Part shown: positions 1 through 10,182 of the stretch, piece by piece
Numbering within the stretch: position 1 is the stretch's first letter
Layout: each line of letters opens with the position of its first letter
Assembly (NCBI GenBank): GCA_028751875.1
Contig: CM054143.1
Span: 65,399,254-65,463,253, forward strand
DNA length: 64,000 bases
Direction: 5' to 3'
DNA from: Rapana venosa
Taxonomy: Eukaryota; Mollusca; Gastropoda; Neogastropoda; Muricidae
The notes under the pieces: generated by a model
Told to the model about the DNA's origin: nothing
The model's database searches: none
What the model saw: the letters and a program-made list of their open reading frames with translations, nothing else
Position numbers and translations under genes: made by a program

Positions 1-240
1 GCTCTGTAACCAACAGCTACTGTCTCTTTCTCCTTAATAACCATGAGGAAAGTGTATAGTAGAGGGGCTCATGGCAGACAACCCTTCACAGTCTGGGGTT
101 GTACCTCTGGCTCACCCTGAGGAGGCTTGAGAGGGATGGGTGTTAAACAGAAGCAGGAAAAGAGAGTGGACAAGCTTCAACCCCCACTCTCTGGAAAAGG
201 TATGGAGCAGACTGACAGTTTCCTGGGTTACTGGGGGAGG

Positions 241-241
<1 letters not shown>

Positions 242-278
<37 letters not shown>

Positions 279-391
279 GTGTGTGCGTGCGTGCACGCAC
301 GCTGGATGTGTGTGGTGTGTGGGGGGGGGGGGGGGGGGGGGGGTGGGTGGTGGGGGGGGGGAGGGGGGGTGGGAGGGGGGGGGGGGGGGGG
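242..391. repeat. (TG)n microsatellite followed by long G-run
   Basis: A TG/GTGC dinucleotide tract runs to about 300. From 320 to 391 it is followed by nearly pure G, interrupted only by single T, A or short GT steps. The plus strand is G-rich and could form G-quadruplexes. The apparent open frames here (poly-Gly, poly-Pro, His-Thr) are simple-repeat translations, not genes. The preceding 240 bases contain nothing I recognise. Confidence 0.95.
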
Positions 392-404
392 TTTGAAGTT
401 TCAT

Positions 405-690
405 GGATAAAAAATAAAGGTGTCCCATAACCTGTGTAGTAGTAGGGAGTGAGGCATCAGAGACCCCAGCTTCTCTAGGGGCCAGCTTATTGAGGGCGCC
501 GCCCATCTCCTCTCCCTCCCTGCTTTACCTTCCCTGACCCTAAAGAAGACAGATACCCATTTACAGCTGGGTGAACTGGGCAACTGTACTGAAGCCAAAG
601 CACATGAACAGGCACCCTTCCACTTGGTAACCAGCTGAATGCTGCTTAACCCTAACTTGAGGGAAAGGTGACTTCTGGGACTTAAGACCC
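405..690 (-). mobile_element. SINE-D copy (minus strand)
   Basis: Read on the minus strand, this segment carries 'cccagttcacccagctgtaa', a GGTCAGGGAAGGTAAAGC block, 'gagatgggcggcgccc' and a terminal 'ttatgggacacctttatttt'. The same blocks in the same order recur at 15,776-16,085 on the plus strand, where a tRNA-like A-box head precedes them. I infer a tRNA-derived SINE from that arrangement. No coding capacity is visible. Confidence 0.6.
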
Positions 691-790
691 CCCCCCCCCC
701 CCCCCCCCCCCCCCTCTCTATTGTCCGACTTGGTACATGTGGCGAAGCCTCTGCTACAGCCACCCCCCCTCCCCCCCCCACACACACACA
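688..790. repeat. C27 homopolymer and CA repeat
   Basis: A run of 27 C (688-714) is followed by unique sequence, then a C-rich patch and a short CA tract (about 763-790). A following ~32-base segment (795-826) recurs at 3,386-3,417, so it belongs to an unclassified dispersed repeat. Confidence 0.9.
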
Positions 791-835
791 CCTACTCTCT
801 CTGTGCACACTTGTCCAGCCTAAAGGTCACCTGTT

Positions 836-985
836 TTGCCTTTCGGAAGAATAGGCCACTTGCGCCGGCGGGAACGAATGACAAAACATAACCTCAGGCA
901 CAAAGGGACTGGGTGTAAATAACAAAAAGAGCAGTTAGCGTTTATTCCGTTTCCCTTGAAATAAAAGAATGAAAAAAATAATAAA
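836..985 (+). mobile_element. SINE-A 3' fragment
   Basis: Contains the SINE-A core (tttcggaagaataggccac, then gccggcgggaacg, then gggactgggtgtaaa). It ends with 'ttccgtttcccttgaaataa' and an AATAAA-rich tail, matching the 3' part of the full copy at 13,841-14,180. The tRNA-like head is absent, so it is 5'-truncated. Confidence 0.7.
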
Positions 986-1111
986 CAAATATCTCAAGCA
1001 GCTGGAAATGGTTAAGAAACATCATTTTATATGTCGGCCATCTCACAGCAAAGTGTGGTTCAGGCCTAATTCATGTTTAGCTTTTCCCCACATGTTTCCT
1101 TTAGCGATCAT

Positions 1112-1210
1112 CCCGGAGTGGGAATGCGGCTACCTTCATGGTAAAACCTTGCATACGCGAAATGTCACAATGACCCTAGGAGTCCTATCCGGGAGCGGGA
1201 AAAAAATAGC
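1112..1210 (+). mobile_element. SINE-B 3'-end fragment
   Basis: Matches the 3' domain of SINE-B copies at 4,815 and 39,010. It has 'gggaatgcggctaccttcat', then gcatacgcgaaatgtcacaa, then a gagcgggaaaaaaa end. The head and central domain are missing. Confidence 0.65.
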
Positions 1211-1214
1211 CATT

Positions 1215-2414
1215 AAGGGTTATCAAAAAGTAACTGTTAAATGTCTAAATATTTGACCCCCCCCCCCTGTTCTGTTTCACTCAATTCTTTGGTGTGCATA
1301 TTTGATCCTTTCTGACTGACTTAAACACGAACGAATACTGATGTGGCTAGATTTGGTCTTTTTATGTATTTAATGTTGCTCTTTTTATTTATTTCATTTT
1401 GAAAAGTTTCTATTCATTGTTTACGCTGCTCAATAATGGTGCCTGTCTGTTTTGTTCTCATAGTTTCTTCAACTGTTACATGTGTAAAGACACCATCACA
1501 ATTTGTATGTGCATATGTCTAAAAAGGACTTTAATAAAATCGTTTGCTGTCTTGTCTAAATTATCAAATGTATCGAGGCTACAATGTGACAAAACATGAA
1601 TAAAATTCTGGTTTAAAAATGACATTTGTAAGCCTGAAGAACTCTATTGACACCATGCACTGCCATGAAAACAAGGAATGCACTAACTAGGCTGCTACAA
1701 TGGCAGCCTTACGAAGAAAAGCACGCCTTCCGTTAAGCCACGCCCCTATCAAATTCACTGAAGTACGACGTTGTATCCACCTCTACCTCATAATCTAAAA
1801 TCGACACACATTTTTTACCGCTTTAAATGAGTCATGGGTTTTCTTTAGACCATGTAGGATAAGCACAGACTTGATCTCTGACTCACTGCCGGCTCAAGCC
1901 ACACTATAGTTATTGTCTCAAGGCCCCAGGCACCTGAGAATACTGACCTGCAAAATCCGCTCCTTGTTTTTCTGCCCCGGCTTTCTGATGTCGCCGCGCC
2001 GATCGTCTGCTTGAAAGGTTCGCGAGTGATCGCCCCTGATTGAAGGGAGGCGACTGCTCGCTGGGTTTGTCAAGGTTTTGCTGGCTGTTTTGAGGGTTGT
2101 TGTTACAGTAATTGGATCCGAAGTAAGAGTTGAATCACAACTTGGAGGATGCCTCAGGTGGGCAGGTTTACAGCAGTTTCGGTTTAATGGTTCCAAGTAT
2201 AACAAACATCTAGCAGGTCTGTGGTTCAAACCTGATCCTAAGCTGTTGTTTTTCTCGTTTAGAAATGCGTATGTTTTTGGGGGTGCTCCTTTTTATTTTT
2301 ATTATTACTATTTTATTTTATTTCATTAAGTTTTATCCTTTTGTATTAAATCGTTTTGTTCAACAAGCGGCTCACCGTCACCCTACCACTCCTCGCTGTT
2401 GCCAGTGATGCGTC
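1215..2414. other. Unannotated stretch with UTR-like AT-rich sequence
   Basis: No exon or known repeat is recognised. Two AATAAA hexamers (about 1,532 and 1,599) sit in AT-rich sequence that could be a 3' UTR, but no coding exon was found next to them. A B-box-like 'ggttcaaacc' at 2,223-2,232 may mark another decayed tRNA-derived head. Confidence 0.4.
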
Positions 2415-3182
2415 AGTTGGGCGAAGATCGTGTTGCTCACCTTTGACCTCTCTGTGGATTTCAGCGTGCCGATCAATCGCTTTTTTCTGCTTGAAATCTC
2501 CACGTCAGTCAGTTAGATTTTGTAACTGACCTTCCTGGGATGGCTCAAGTATTTTTTTGACTTGACATACATCTACCTACCTACCCCAAACACCTGGTAC
2601 TGCATTTCATTCTACTTCCATTGCATTCATTCTTTGCTATCGTTTGCTGTGGTGGTGTTGTGTAGCGTTTATTCACACAACGAACACATTCCTCTCCCAT
2701 TCAAAAGAACAGCAGCAATACATACTAACTCTGAATAAATCTGGAAAATGTTAAACTTTTTATTTATCTATCTATATTATTCTTTTATTTCGAGGAAAAT
2801 GGAATATGCACTCATTTGCTTTTTCATCTGTTCCCCGTGTATATGCCTTTTTGGGGTAAATTTTGTCATCCGTTTCCGCCGGCACACAATGGCCTACTCT
2901 TCCAAAAAGCGGAATGGGTTTTAACGTGTGCGCAAGATATTCTGCGTGCGTTCGCACACGGGACGTCGGATTTTGGGGAGAGTGGAGTCGGAAAATGTTA
3001 ATTCCATGGGAAAAAATCCTCTTGAACGAGAATCGAACCCGGGTCAGCAGATCACGAATACATCACTCTAACCACCAGGCTATCCCGTCCCCCGTGGAGA
3101 TTTCAAGCAGAAAATAGCGATAGATCGGCACGCTGAAACCTACTGAGAGGTCAAAGGTAAGCGAAACGATCTTCGCCCAATT
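2415..3182. repeat. Inverted repeat, ~90-bp arms around a SINE-A
   Basis: The left arm (2,415-2,504) and the reverse complement of the right arm (3,093-3,182) share 'ttgggcgaagatcgt', then acctttgacctct, then 'ttcagcgtgccgatc' and 'ctgcttgaaatctccacg'. Mismatches are scattered and few. About 590 bases separate the arms, including a complete SINE-A on the minus strand. This could be a foldback or MITE-like element, or two opposed copies of a dispersed repeat. No transposase is visible. Confidence 0.75.
2780..3090 (-). mobile_element. SINE-A, near full-length with tRNA-like head
   Basis: On the minus strand the element starts with a tRNA-like head. An A-box region (tagcctggtggttagagtg) and B-box (ggttcgattc) are spaced as in a pol III promoter. 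The SINE-A core with 'gtaggccattgtgtgccgg' follows, and it ends in 'ttttcctcgaaataaaag'. It lies between the arms of the 2,415/3,182 inverted repeat and abuts the right arm. I infer it is a SINE rather than a functional tRNA gene, because the cloverleaf is followed by the repeated body. Confidence 0.8.
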
Positions 3183-3488
3183 GTCGACTCCCCCAGTCTC
3201 AATCATCCCAATCCCCCAATCCAATCCCTTGACACCTGTGCATGGGAAAAGAGCAGCGTGAACTACTGGTTCTCGCCTCACCTGTCTCTAAGTCCATCTC
3301 CAACCTACCTGCTCAATTAGCAGGGCCCTAACCTCACCTGTCCAGCCTCAGACATCAAAGACACCGGGCCCATAGTGGTGCCCCACTCTCTCTGTGCACA
3401 CTTGTCCAGCCTAAAGGCCTCTCACACCATCCAAACCCTCTCTCCAGCCTGTCCTACCGCGCAAAAACAAGCTTGTCTAGCCCTGCTT

Positions 3489-3659
3489 TGTGTGTGTGTG
3501 TGTGTGTGTGTGTGTTTGGAGGGGTGGTGGTGATTCTCTCTCTCTCTCTCTTCTTCTCTCTCTCTCTCTCTCTCTCTCCTCTCTTCTCTCTCTCTCTCTC
3601 TCTTCTCTCTGCGTCTCTTTCTCTCTCTCCATTGATTTGTCTACTAACTTCTGATTTCA

Positions 3660-3696
<37 letters not shown>

Positions 3697-3754
3697 CATG
3701 AGAGCTTAGTGTAAAAAAAGCCTCTGGCCTATCCAATTATCCTCAATATTCGAG

Positions 3755-3821
<67 letters not shown>
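3489..3821. repeat. Cluster of GT and CT microsatellites
   Basis: (TG)n at 3,489-3,514, CT-rich at 3,534-3,614, (TG)n at 3,662-3,695 and a nearly perfect (CT)n at 3,757-3,821. A ~50-base unit at 3,705-3,757 (gtgtaaaaaaagcctctggc) precedes the last CT tract. It recurs at about 50,405-50,460, again followed by CT repeats, so it is a dispersed repeat with a CT tail. The stretch 3,183-3,488 has no recognised feature except the motif shared with 795-826. Confidence 0.9.
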
Positions 3822-3823
<2 letters not shown>

Positions 3824-4032
3824 CAACCAAAAAAAAAAATCATATCAATACCACAGGTAAATTGGAAAGTTCAACACAGACTGCTGTATTTCAAATATTA
3901 TTGCTGAACGTTCACCACCGCGGTAAGAGCACTGCGCAGAGATGTCCAGAAAACCCCCCAACCCAACCTCGGAGCACTGCTTACATGGGGGAAGAGGGGG
4001 GGGGGGGGGGGAATCAGAGGGAGGGAGGGTAT

Positions 4033-4116
4033 GTTGAAGATGTGGGGACCATTGTTGAAAAGGCGAGGACCATTGTTGAGGGTGTAGAGATCATTGTTGA
4101 AGGAGTGAAGTCCATT
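4033..4116 (+). repeat. 21-bp tandem repeat, four units
   Basis: Four units of 21 bases start gttga and end c-att. Because 21 is a multiple of three, one frame reads as a heptapeptide repeat (VEDVGTI, VEKARTI, VEGVEII, VEGVKSI). The enclosing open frame has no ATG start and carries a G-run, so I treat it as a minisatellite, not a gene. Confidence 0.8.
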
Positions 4117-4439
4117 GCAGCCAAGTGTCGGGCAGCCTAGTGTAGTGTGTGAGGACAGGATTAGGGCAGGTGCTACTGTTTTCTCAGCGGTCAGTTTTTG
4201 ACTGTGGTCACTGAGGTCTTTGAAGCGAGCCTAGGCCGCCCCTGTTGAGGGAGTCACTGAAGACCCAGAAAAGCGAGTGTTGGGATCCGTTGATGGGGAA
4301 CTAGATCCTCTCCCACGCTTCTTTGTCTTGGGTTTCACGCCCAAGTCGATGCGCCGGGCCTGACTGTCAGGTGCTTAACGGCAGCGCAACGCATTTTTGC
4401 TCATAATTATGACAGATGACAATAGTTGAAGATCTTTGG

Positions 4440-4535
4440 ATGCTCCGTTGTTGTGTGGCGCTGCTCTTGTGGCGACGTGCTCTCCCTGAGGAGAGAGGCC
4501 GAATTTCAGGCAGAATAATCTGCCGTGACTTAAAG
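4440..4535 (+). mobile_element. SINE-C 3'-end fragment
   Basis: Carries 'gtggcgctgctcttgtggcg' followed by acgtgctctccctgaggaga, then gaatttcaggcagaataatc. This is the conserved 3' domain also seen at 52,120-52,585 and on the minus strand at 63,268-63,600. The bases just upstream (about 4,380-4,430, ggcagcgcaacgcatttttg) have a degraded counterpart near 15,570. Confidence 0.65.
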
Positions 4536-4562
4536 TGGTATACAACACAATGCCACTATTAA

Positions 4563-4622
4563 TACTGCTGCTGCTGCTACTGCTACTACTGCTGCTGCTG
4601 CTACTGCTACTGCTGCTGCTGC
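4563..4622. repeat. CTG/CTA triplet repeat
   Basis: An uninterrupted-frame array of CTG and CTA triplets about 60 bases long. The poly-Leu open frame across it is a repeat artefact. Confidence 0.95.
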
Positions 4623-4814
4623 AACCACTTGTTATTATCAGTTATCATTTTGTTTTCACAGTCAAGCTCGATAGCTTTGGTAGTTATCTCTCCTATCGTC
4701 GATTACAATATCAGTAGTTATTTCATTGATTTGACTGACTGACTTGGTTGAGGGATTCACTACGCTTCCTTCACGGAGACGTCAGGCCTTCAGCTCGTTT
4801 GGAAACCACCGCCC

Positions 4815-5172
4815 ACGCTACAGCCTAGTGGTTAAGACCGTTCAAATTCAATCGCATGGGCCCACGAAGTCGTGGGTTCAAATCTCGGCGCCGTCTCCTG
4901 AATTAAGGGTAGGGATCTTTACCATCTCCCAGGTCAACTTCAAGTGCAGCCCTGCCAGTCCCATAATTCCCTTCGTGTATATTATACACATGCAGAAGAT
5001 CAAATATACACGTTATAGATCCCATGTCAGCGTTTGGTGCATTACGGCAACACGAACATACCTAGCTACATCCCCGAAGTCGGAATGCAGCTACCTTCAT
5101 GATGAGCGGAAACGGTGGCATACGCAAAATCTCACCATCGGTGAACCTCGGAGCTCTAGCCGAGGAACGAAA
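4815..5172 (+). mobile_element. SINE-B, near full-length
   Basis: Starts with a tRNA-like head whose A-box region is 'cctagtggttaagaccg' and whose B-box is 'gggttcaaatctcgg'. The body follows with 'caacttcaagtgcagccctg', then catgcagaagatcaaatata, then 'cgaagtcggaatgcagc', then gcatacgcaaaatctcacca. The end is A-rich after 'ctctagccgaggaacg'. The same order recurs in part at 14,370, 39,010, 45,550 and 49,018. Pol III-promoted retroposon is inferred from the boxes and repetition. Confidence 0.8.
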
Positions 5173-5427
5173 AAAACCCACCAACCCAAACAAACTAACA
5201 AGCAAAAAAATGTTAAAAAGCCAGTGTGCTGGTGTGGTTTCTGTCAGCTGTTCCTCCTCCAGCCACGCTGACACTACACTGGGAAAGTTGGTGATGATGG
5301 CACTATGGATGACCTGCTGCTGGTCTGGCTTGGCAGGTTTCTTCTACCCTCCTCCCCCACATTTTTTTTTATAGAGTGGACGTATGAAAGTAGGCTGTAG
5401 GGACAAACAGGAGTCCTATTTTTGTGT

Positions 5428-5567
5428 GGTTTGTTTGCATGTTTTTGTTGTTATTAGTGTCGATGTTTTTGGTTTGTTTGCTTGTTTTTGTTGTTATTAG
5501 TGTCGATATTTGTGGTTTGTTTGCTTGTTTTTGTAGTTGTTGTTATTAGTGTCGATGTTTTTGGTTT
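5428..5567. repeat. ~43-bp minisatellite, three units
   Basis: Units begin ggtttgtttg and contain 'gttattagtgtcgat'. Starts are at 5,428, 5,471 and 5,514. The third unit is about 5 bases longer because of an inserted tagttg. Confidence 0.85.
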
Positions 5568-5667
5568 GCAAGCCGGTTAGTAGCAAAGAGTTACAAGCCT
5601 TTTTTTTCGTTTTGGTAATTCAAGACTATTGTTTTCTGTACAAAAATAATTTGGCCTGATCTTTGAT

Positions 5668-6075
<408 letters not shown>

Positions 6076-6439
6076 ATCATCATGACACTGTGAATTCATG
6101 ATAAAAAACCCAACTTCGTTTTATCTAATCAGTTGCCTCCTTGTCTTGGATCTGCTAAAGGGACTTCAAGTCTGGAAGAAAAGAGAATGATGGCACAGGT
6201 GACGGTTTACCAATGACCAAAAGGTCTTCGTCTCTTATCACGTTATTCTTGTTTGCTTGATGTCAGTAGTTTACCTCTGTAATCAGAATGTTGTCTCTTC
6301 CCCCCCCCTCCCCCACCTCTGCCATCTCTATCCATGCCCACTGCAGTTTTTGTTATCAATTATCCATTTATCCTCAGTCAATGTATTACGCTGCTTGTAA
6401 ACGAATATTACTCTTGTTACCGTTTTCCTTGTTTGTATA

Positions 6440-6503
6440 TATTTTTGTTTACATTGGTCGTAAGTTATTTCTATTAGTGATTTTGGTGTGTGTGTGTGTG
6501 TGT

Positions 6504-6543
<40 letters not shown>

Positions 6544-7085
6544 CGTGTGTGTGTGGGGTGTGTGAGTGTGTGTGTGTTTTGTGTGGGGTTTTGTGTGTGT
6601 GTGTGTAAACTGCTCGAAAAATGAACTTTATTATTGTGAGCGTTGTTAACTGTTTCATTAGCATTATTCTCAATCAATTTGAAACGTTTTTACGCTGCTT
6701 GTAAATGAATTATATTTTAAATATATATATATATATAAATATAATATATATAAAATATATAATATATAATATAATAAAATATATATATATATATAATATA
6801 TATATATAAAAAAGCCCTTCGACTTGTTTGTTTTACAAGATTCAGTGCTAAAATATTAATTCCATAATTATCTATATATATGTATATACATATATATATA
6901 AATATATAAAATATAATATAATAAATATATATATATATATAAATATATATAAAATAAATATAAAAATATATTATATAATATTTATTTTTACTTTGGTTTA
7001 AATTATTTCTATTAATAATTTTTTACCCCTGCTCGTAAAGAACTTTATTATTGTTATCGTTGTTGCTGTTTCATTAGCATTTTTT
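6440..7085. repeat. Local duplication separated by GT and AT tracts
   Basis: Two diverged copies flank this segment. 'agttatttctattagtgatt' at about 6,463 matches aaattatttctattaataat at about 7,000. 'gaactttattattgt' with 'gtttcattagcatt' occurs near 6,620-6,668 and again near 7,038-7,080. A GT microsatellite (6,484-6,607) splits the first copy. An AT-rich tract (6,714-6,985) lies between the copies. Confidence 0.7.
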
Positions 7086-7122
7086 TAAAAAAAGGGAAAA
7101 CTGCTTTTAAAACTGCATTAGC

Positions 7123-7219
7123 TTCTCTCTCTCTCTCCCCTCCTCCTCATTCTCCTCTCTCTCTTTTCTCTCTCTCTCTCTCTCTCCCTCTCTCTCCTCT
7201 CTCTCCTCTCCTCTCCTTC
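7123..7219. repeat. CT-rich microsatellite
   Basis: Imperfect (CT)n with CC and TT interruptions. Confidence 0.9.
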
Positions 7220-8182
7220 CTCAATTCAATGAACTGGGACAAACAGCATCCACTTTGTGTTGATGTCAAATCAAGGCAAGAGTTGAACATTTCTCTTTTG
7301 AAGTTGTACAAACTCCCACCTTTGTTTCTCTTCAATCGCCCTAGACAAAGTTAACCCATTCAAACCCACCCTCCAGTCAATTCCTACCCTTTATTTGGCC
7401 ACAAACCGCCTGTACAACCAAACACGGCGAAGGCATTAACTCATTCCGGACCTGTCTTCAGCATGTTTGTACAAGTCGCACCAACTGGGTTACGATCCAT
7501 GCCGATGGCTTTCACGACTTTTGCCAATGTTTTTCACCCCCGGTGGGTTTGGCGATTTTCTCGATCACGTGCCCTGGCGGAAAGAGAAAAGTTAACAGGT
7601 TTGGATAGCGGGTCAGTGGTCATCTTTTGAAATTTCTTTATAGGCCTGATTTGGGGGTGACAGTTTTTTGTCTGTGTGTGTCCTGGAGGCTGGTGAATGG
7701 TGTGTGAATTTTCCATTCTTGAACGACTTTTCGGGGTGGAGCGAGAGAGAGAACTCGAACTCGAATGTTTTAATGAGGTAGGTCCTCACTCAAGAGAAAA
7801 AAAGACAAAAAACAAAAGGCAACAAACATGAAGAAATGCATAGCATATACACAATGAATCTGACAATAAACTTAATCACTTAGTTATACTTGCAATCAAC
7901 TGCTCACATTAACATTCAATGATATACTAAGCCAGCCAATCAATACAAATTGACTAATTTCATGTCCATAGACATACAAATTTCTCTCACACATAAAGAT
8001 ACATTCACACTACCACCATCCACACTCGAACACCCATGCATTTCAACGACCAAACGAAGCAATCAACCCATCTTTTTATTATTTAAAAGTCTGAGACAAA
8101 AATGGAAACGACTCATCTTTACATCAGTTATTGCAATGAAAGTAAATGATGTAACAGCTCTCTTTCCACAGTCATCAGTTTG
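7220..8182. other. Unannotated stretch
   Basis: Mixed-composition sequence without a recognisable exon, RNA gene or repeat family. The open frames are short and have no ATG-initiated conserved domain. Confidence 0.5.
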
Positions 8183-8242
8183 CAAACACAACACAACACA
8201 ACACAACACAACACAACACACACACACACACACACACACCAC

Positions 8243-8281
<39 letters not shown>

Positions 8282-8413
8282 CAACCACACACACACACAT
8301 CTTAGATGGCTTGATGAAAAAGCAAATGCATTGCTTATCAATGTACCATCTAGAAATAAAAATTTGATTTGACTTGATTTGACTTGACTTGACTTGACTT
8401 GACACACACACAC

Positions 8414-8456
<43 letters not shown>

Positions 8457-9003
8457 GCAAGTACGGAACGCACGCACAAACACACACACAGCAGGCAAAA
8501 CAACTCACACATGCTCTCATGAATCAAATCAATACCAATTCCAATTAATATAAACCCATCCAAAAATGACACTACTCACAAATCCAATTTGTTCTACTTT
8601 AACAGAACAAAACGCAAGCGCAACCATACACCATGTCAATGCCATAAAGAGCAAACAAACATAGTTCAAGATAAAAAAAAAATCCACTCTCATACACGCA
8701 CGTGCGCGCGCGCGCGCGCGCACGCACACACGCACACACATACATAGTGATAATGAATGCCCATATGAATAAATAAACCATCCAAGTCGACATTCTAATA
8801 ACAAATCCTAATCATTCTTAACAGAAAAAAATGCACCCCATACACCATTGCATTACATAAAGAGCAAAACAAAAAACCCATAAAAGTTCAAGATAATCAG
8901 AATTTCAATGCACATACACTCGTGCGCTCGGGTACAAAAACACACACACACACACACCACACGCGCGCGCGCGCGCGCGCGCGCGCCGCACGCACGCACG
9001 CAC
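8183..9003. repeat. CA/CG microsatellite cluster with TTGAC-tailed repeat
   Basis: CA tracts at about 8,183-8,302 (beginning as ACACA pentamers), 8,403-8,470, 8,695-8,740 and 8,938-9,003. The last two contain (CG)n cores. At about 8,330-8,402 a segment ends in 'gatttgacttgacttgac', a tail type also seen at 39,765-39,815 and, inverted, at 60,375-60,430. Alternating purine-pyrimidine runs at 8,701-8,722 and about 8,963-8,988 are candidates for left-handed DNA. Confidence 0.9.
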
Positions 9004-9975
9004 AAATCAAAACACATACATTGACATGAATAACAATTTAAACCAGGACCTCATAGATCAAAATTCAAGAGAGGAGAGAGAAGAGAGAGAGAGAGAGAGA
9101 AAGCCAACATGAGGGGGTTGCTGAATGGTAAAAAAGACATGGGAAAGTTCAGCTGTAACAAACAAAGCAACACAAATCGGCAGAGGGAAACTATCAACAA
9201 CTGGACCTCCACCCCCCCCCCCCCCCCCATAAAAAAACAACAAAAAACAACCACACACAAAAAACCAACAACCCCAAACCCCCATAAACCAAACCAAAAC
9301 AAAAATCAACCACACCGAAAAACAAAAAACAAAAAAAATCCCAACCAAACAACATCAAAAACAGCAAACAAAAACAACAACAACAAAAAACAAACCCCCA
9401 AAGAAACAAGCAAAACTTGTGTCATCAAATATCTCCTATGTTGTTGTTGTGGTTGTGTTTACGTCCCAGCGGAGATTTCCGATTTAGGGACGGGTGTATC
9501 TCTTATTGTCAAGGCTTTGCACAGGTGTAAAGCTAAACTGCTAATTGCTACAACACCCTAGGAGTAAACAGGCGCTCAATGCATGAGGCTGGCTGCTGTA
9601 GTCTGCTGGGATATATGCTGCCTAATGTCATGGTTAGACACTGATCAAGAAGGGGCCCATATCATGTTTTTTGTTGTTGTAAAGAATAAAACATTTGCTA
9701 CATGCAAATATAGAGATTTACCTGCGTGAATTTAAAGAATTTAGGTGTGTAAAACATGCCTGAAGAAACGGGTTTCTTGTACCTGTTATAGAAAAAAAGG
9801 CTTAGGAGTTTGAAGCATTTAGTTTTGGCAGCCATTTTGGATTGTTTCCATGGCAACAGTGCATAAAAATGAGTAATTTATAGATTTTTTGCATTTACAA
9901 GTGATGCCCTTTCAATATATGGTGCAACTGTTAACGTGAGCTTGTCAACAAAATTTCATCAGTTTCTACCCCTAT

Positions 9976-9977
<2 letters not shown>
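9004..9977. other. Low-complexity A/C-rich stretch, then unannotated sequence
   Basis: 9,210-9,415 is almost entirely A and C (poly-C, then AAC-rich). From 9,420 to 9,977 there is ordinary sequence with no recognised repeat or exon. It includes 'ttggcagccattttggat' and 'ttccatggcaacagtgc', which look like part of an unclassified dispersed element, though no second copy is in this window. Confidence 0.5.
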
Positions 9978-10012
<35 letters not shown>

Positions 10013-10182
10013 TAATATATGGAATTTTGTAAAACAAACAAATTGACGCGCTTGCACTCAAATCATTTACACGTATGCAACTTTCCTCAAATAACAAGAT
10101 ATTTCAAATCTATGCACACACACACACGCGCGCGCATGCACGCACGCACGCACGCACACACATACACACACACACACACACA
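9978..10182. repeat. (TAA)n and CA/CG tract at LINE 3' end
   Basis: An AAT repeat (9,978-10,010) and a CA/CG tract (10,114-10,182) flank the segment 10,046-10,060 ('gcgcttgcactcaaatc'). That segment is the reverse complement of the 3' UTR of the CR1/L2-like LINE at 46-49 kb. The microsatellite therefore lies inside the LINE 3' UTR, as at 48,710-48,860. Confidence 0.8.

Noticed and set aside
3000..3090. Functional tRNA gene on the minus strand
   Set aside because: A- and B-boxes are present, but the sequence runs directly into the SINE-A body and similar heads occur elsewhere, so it is a SINE head.
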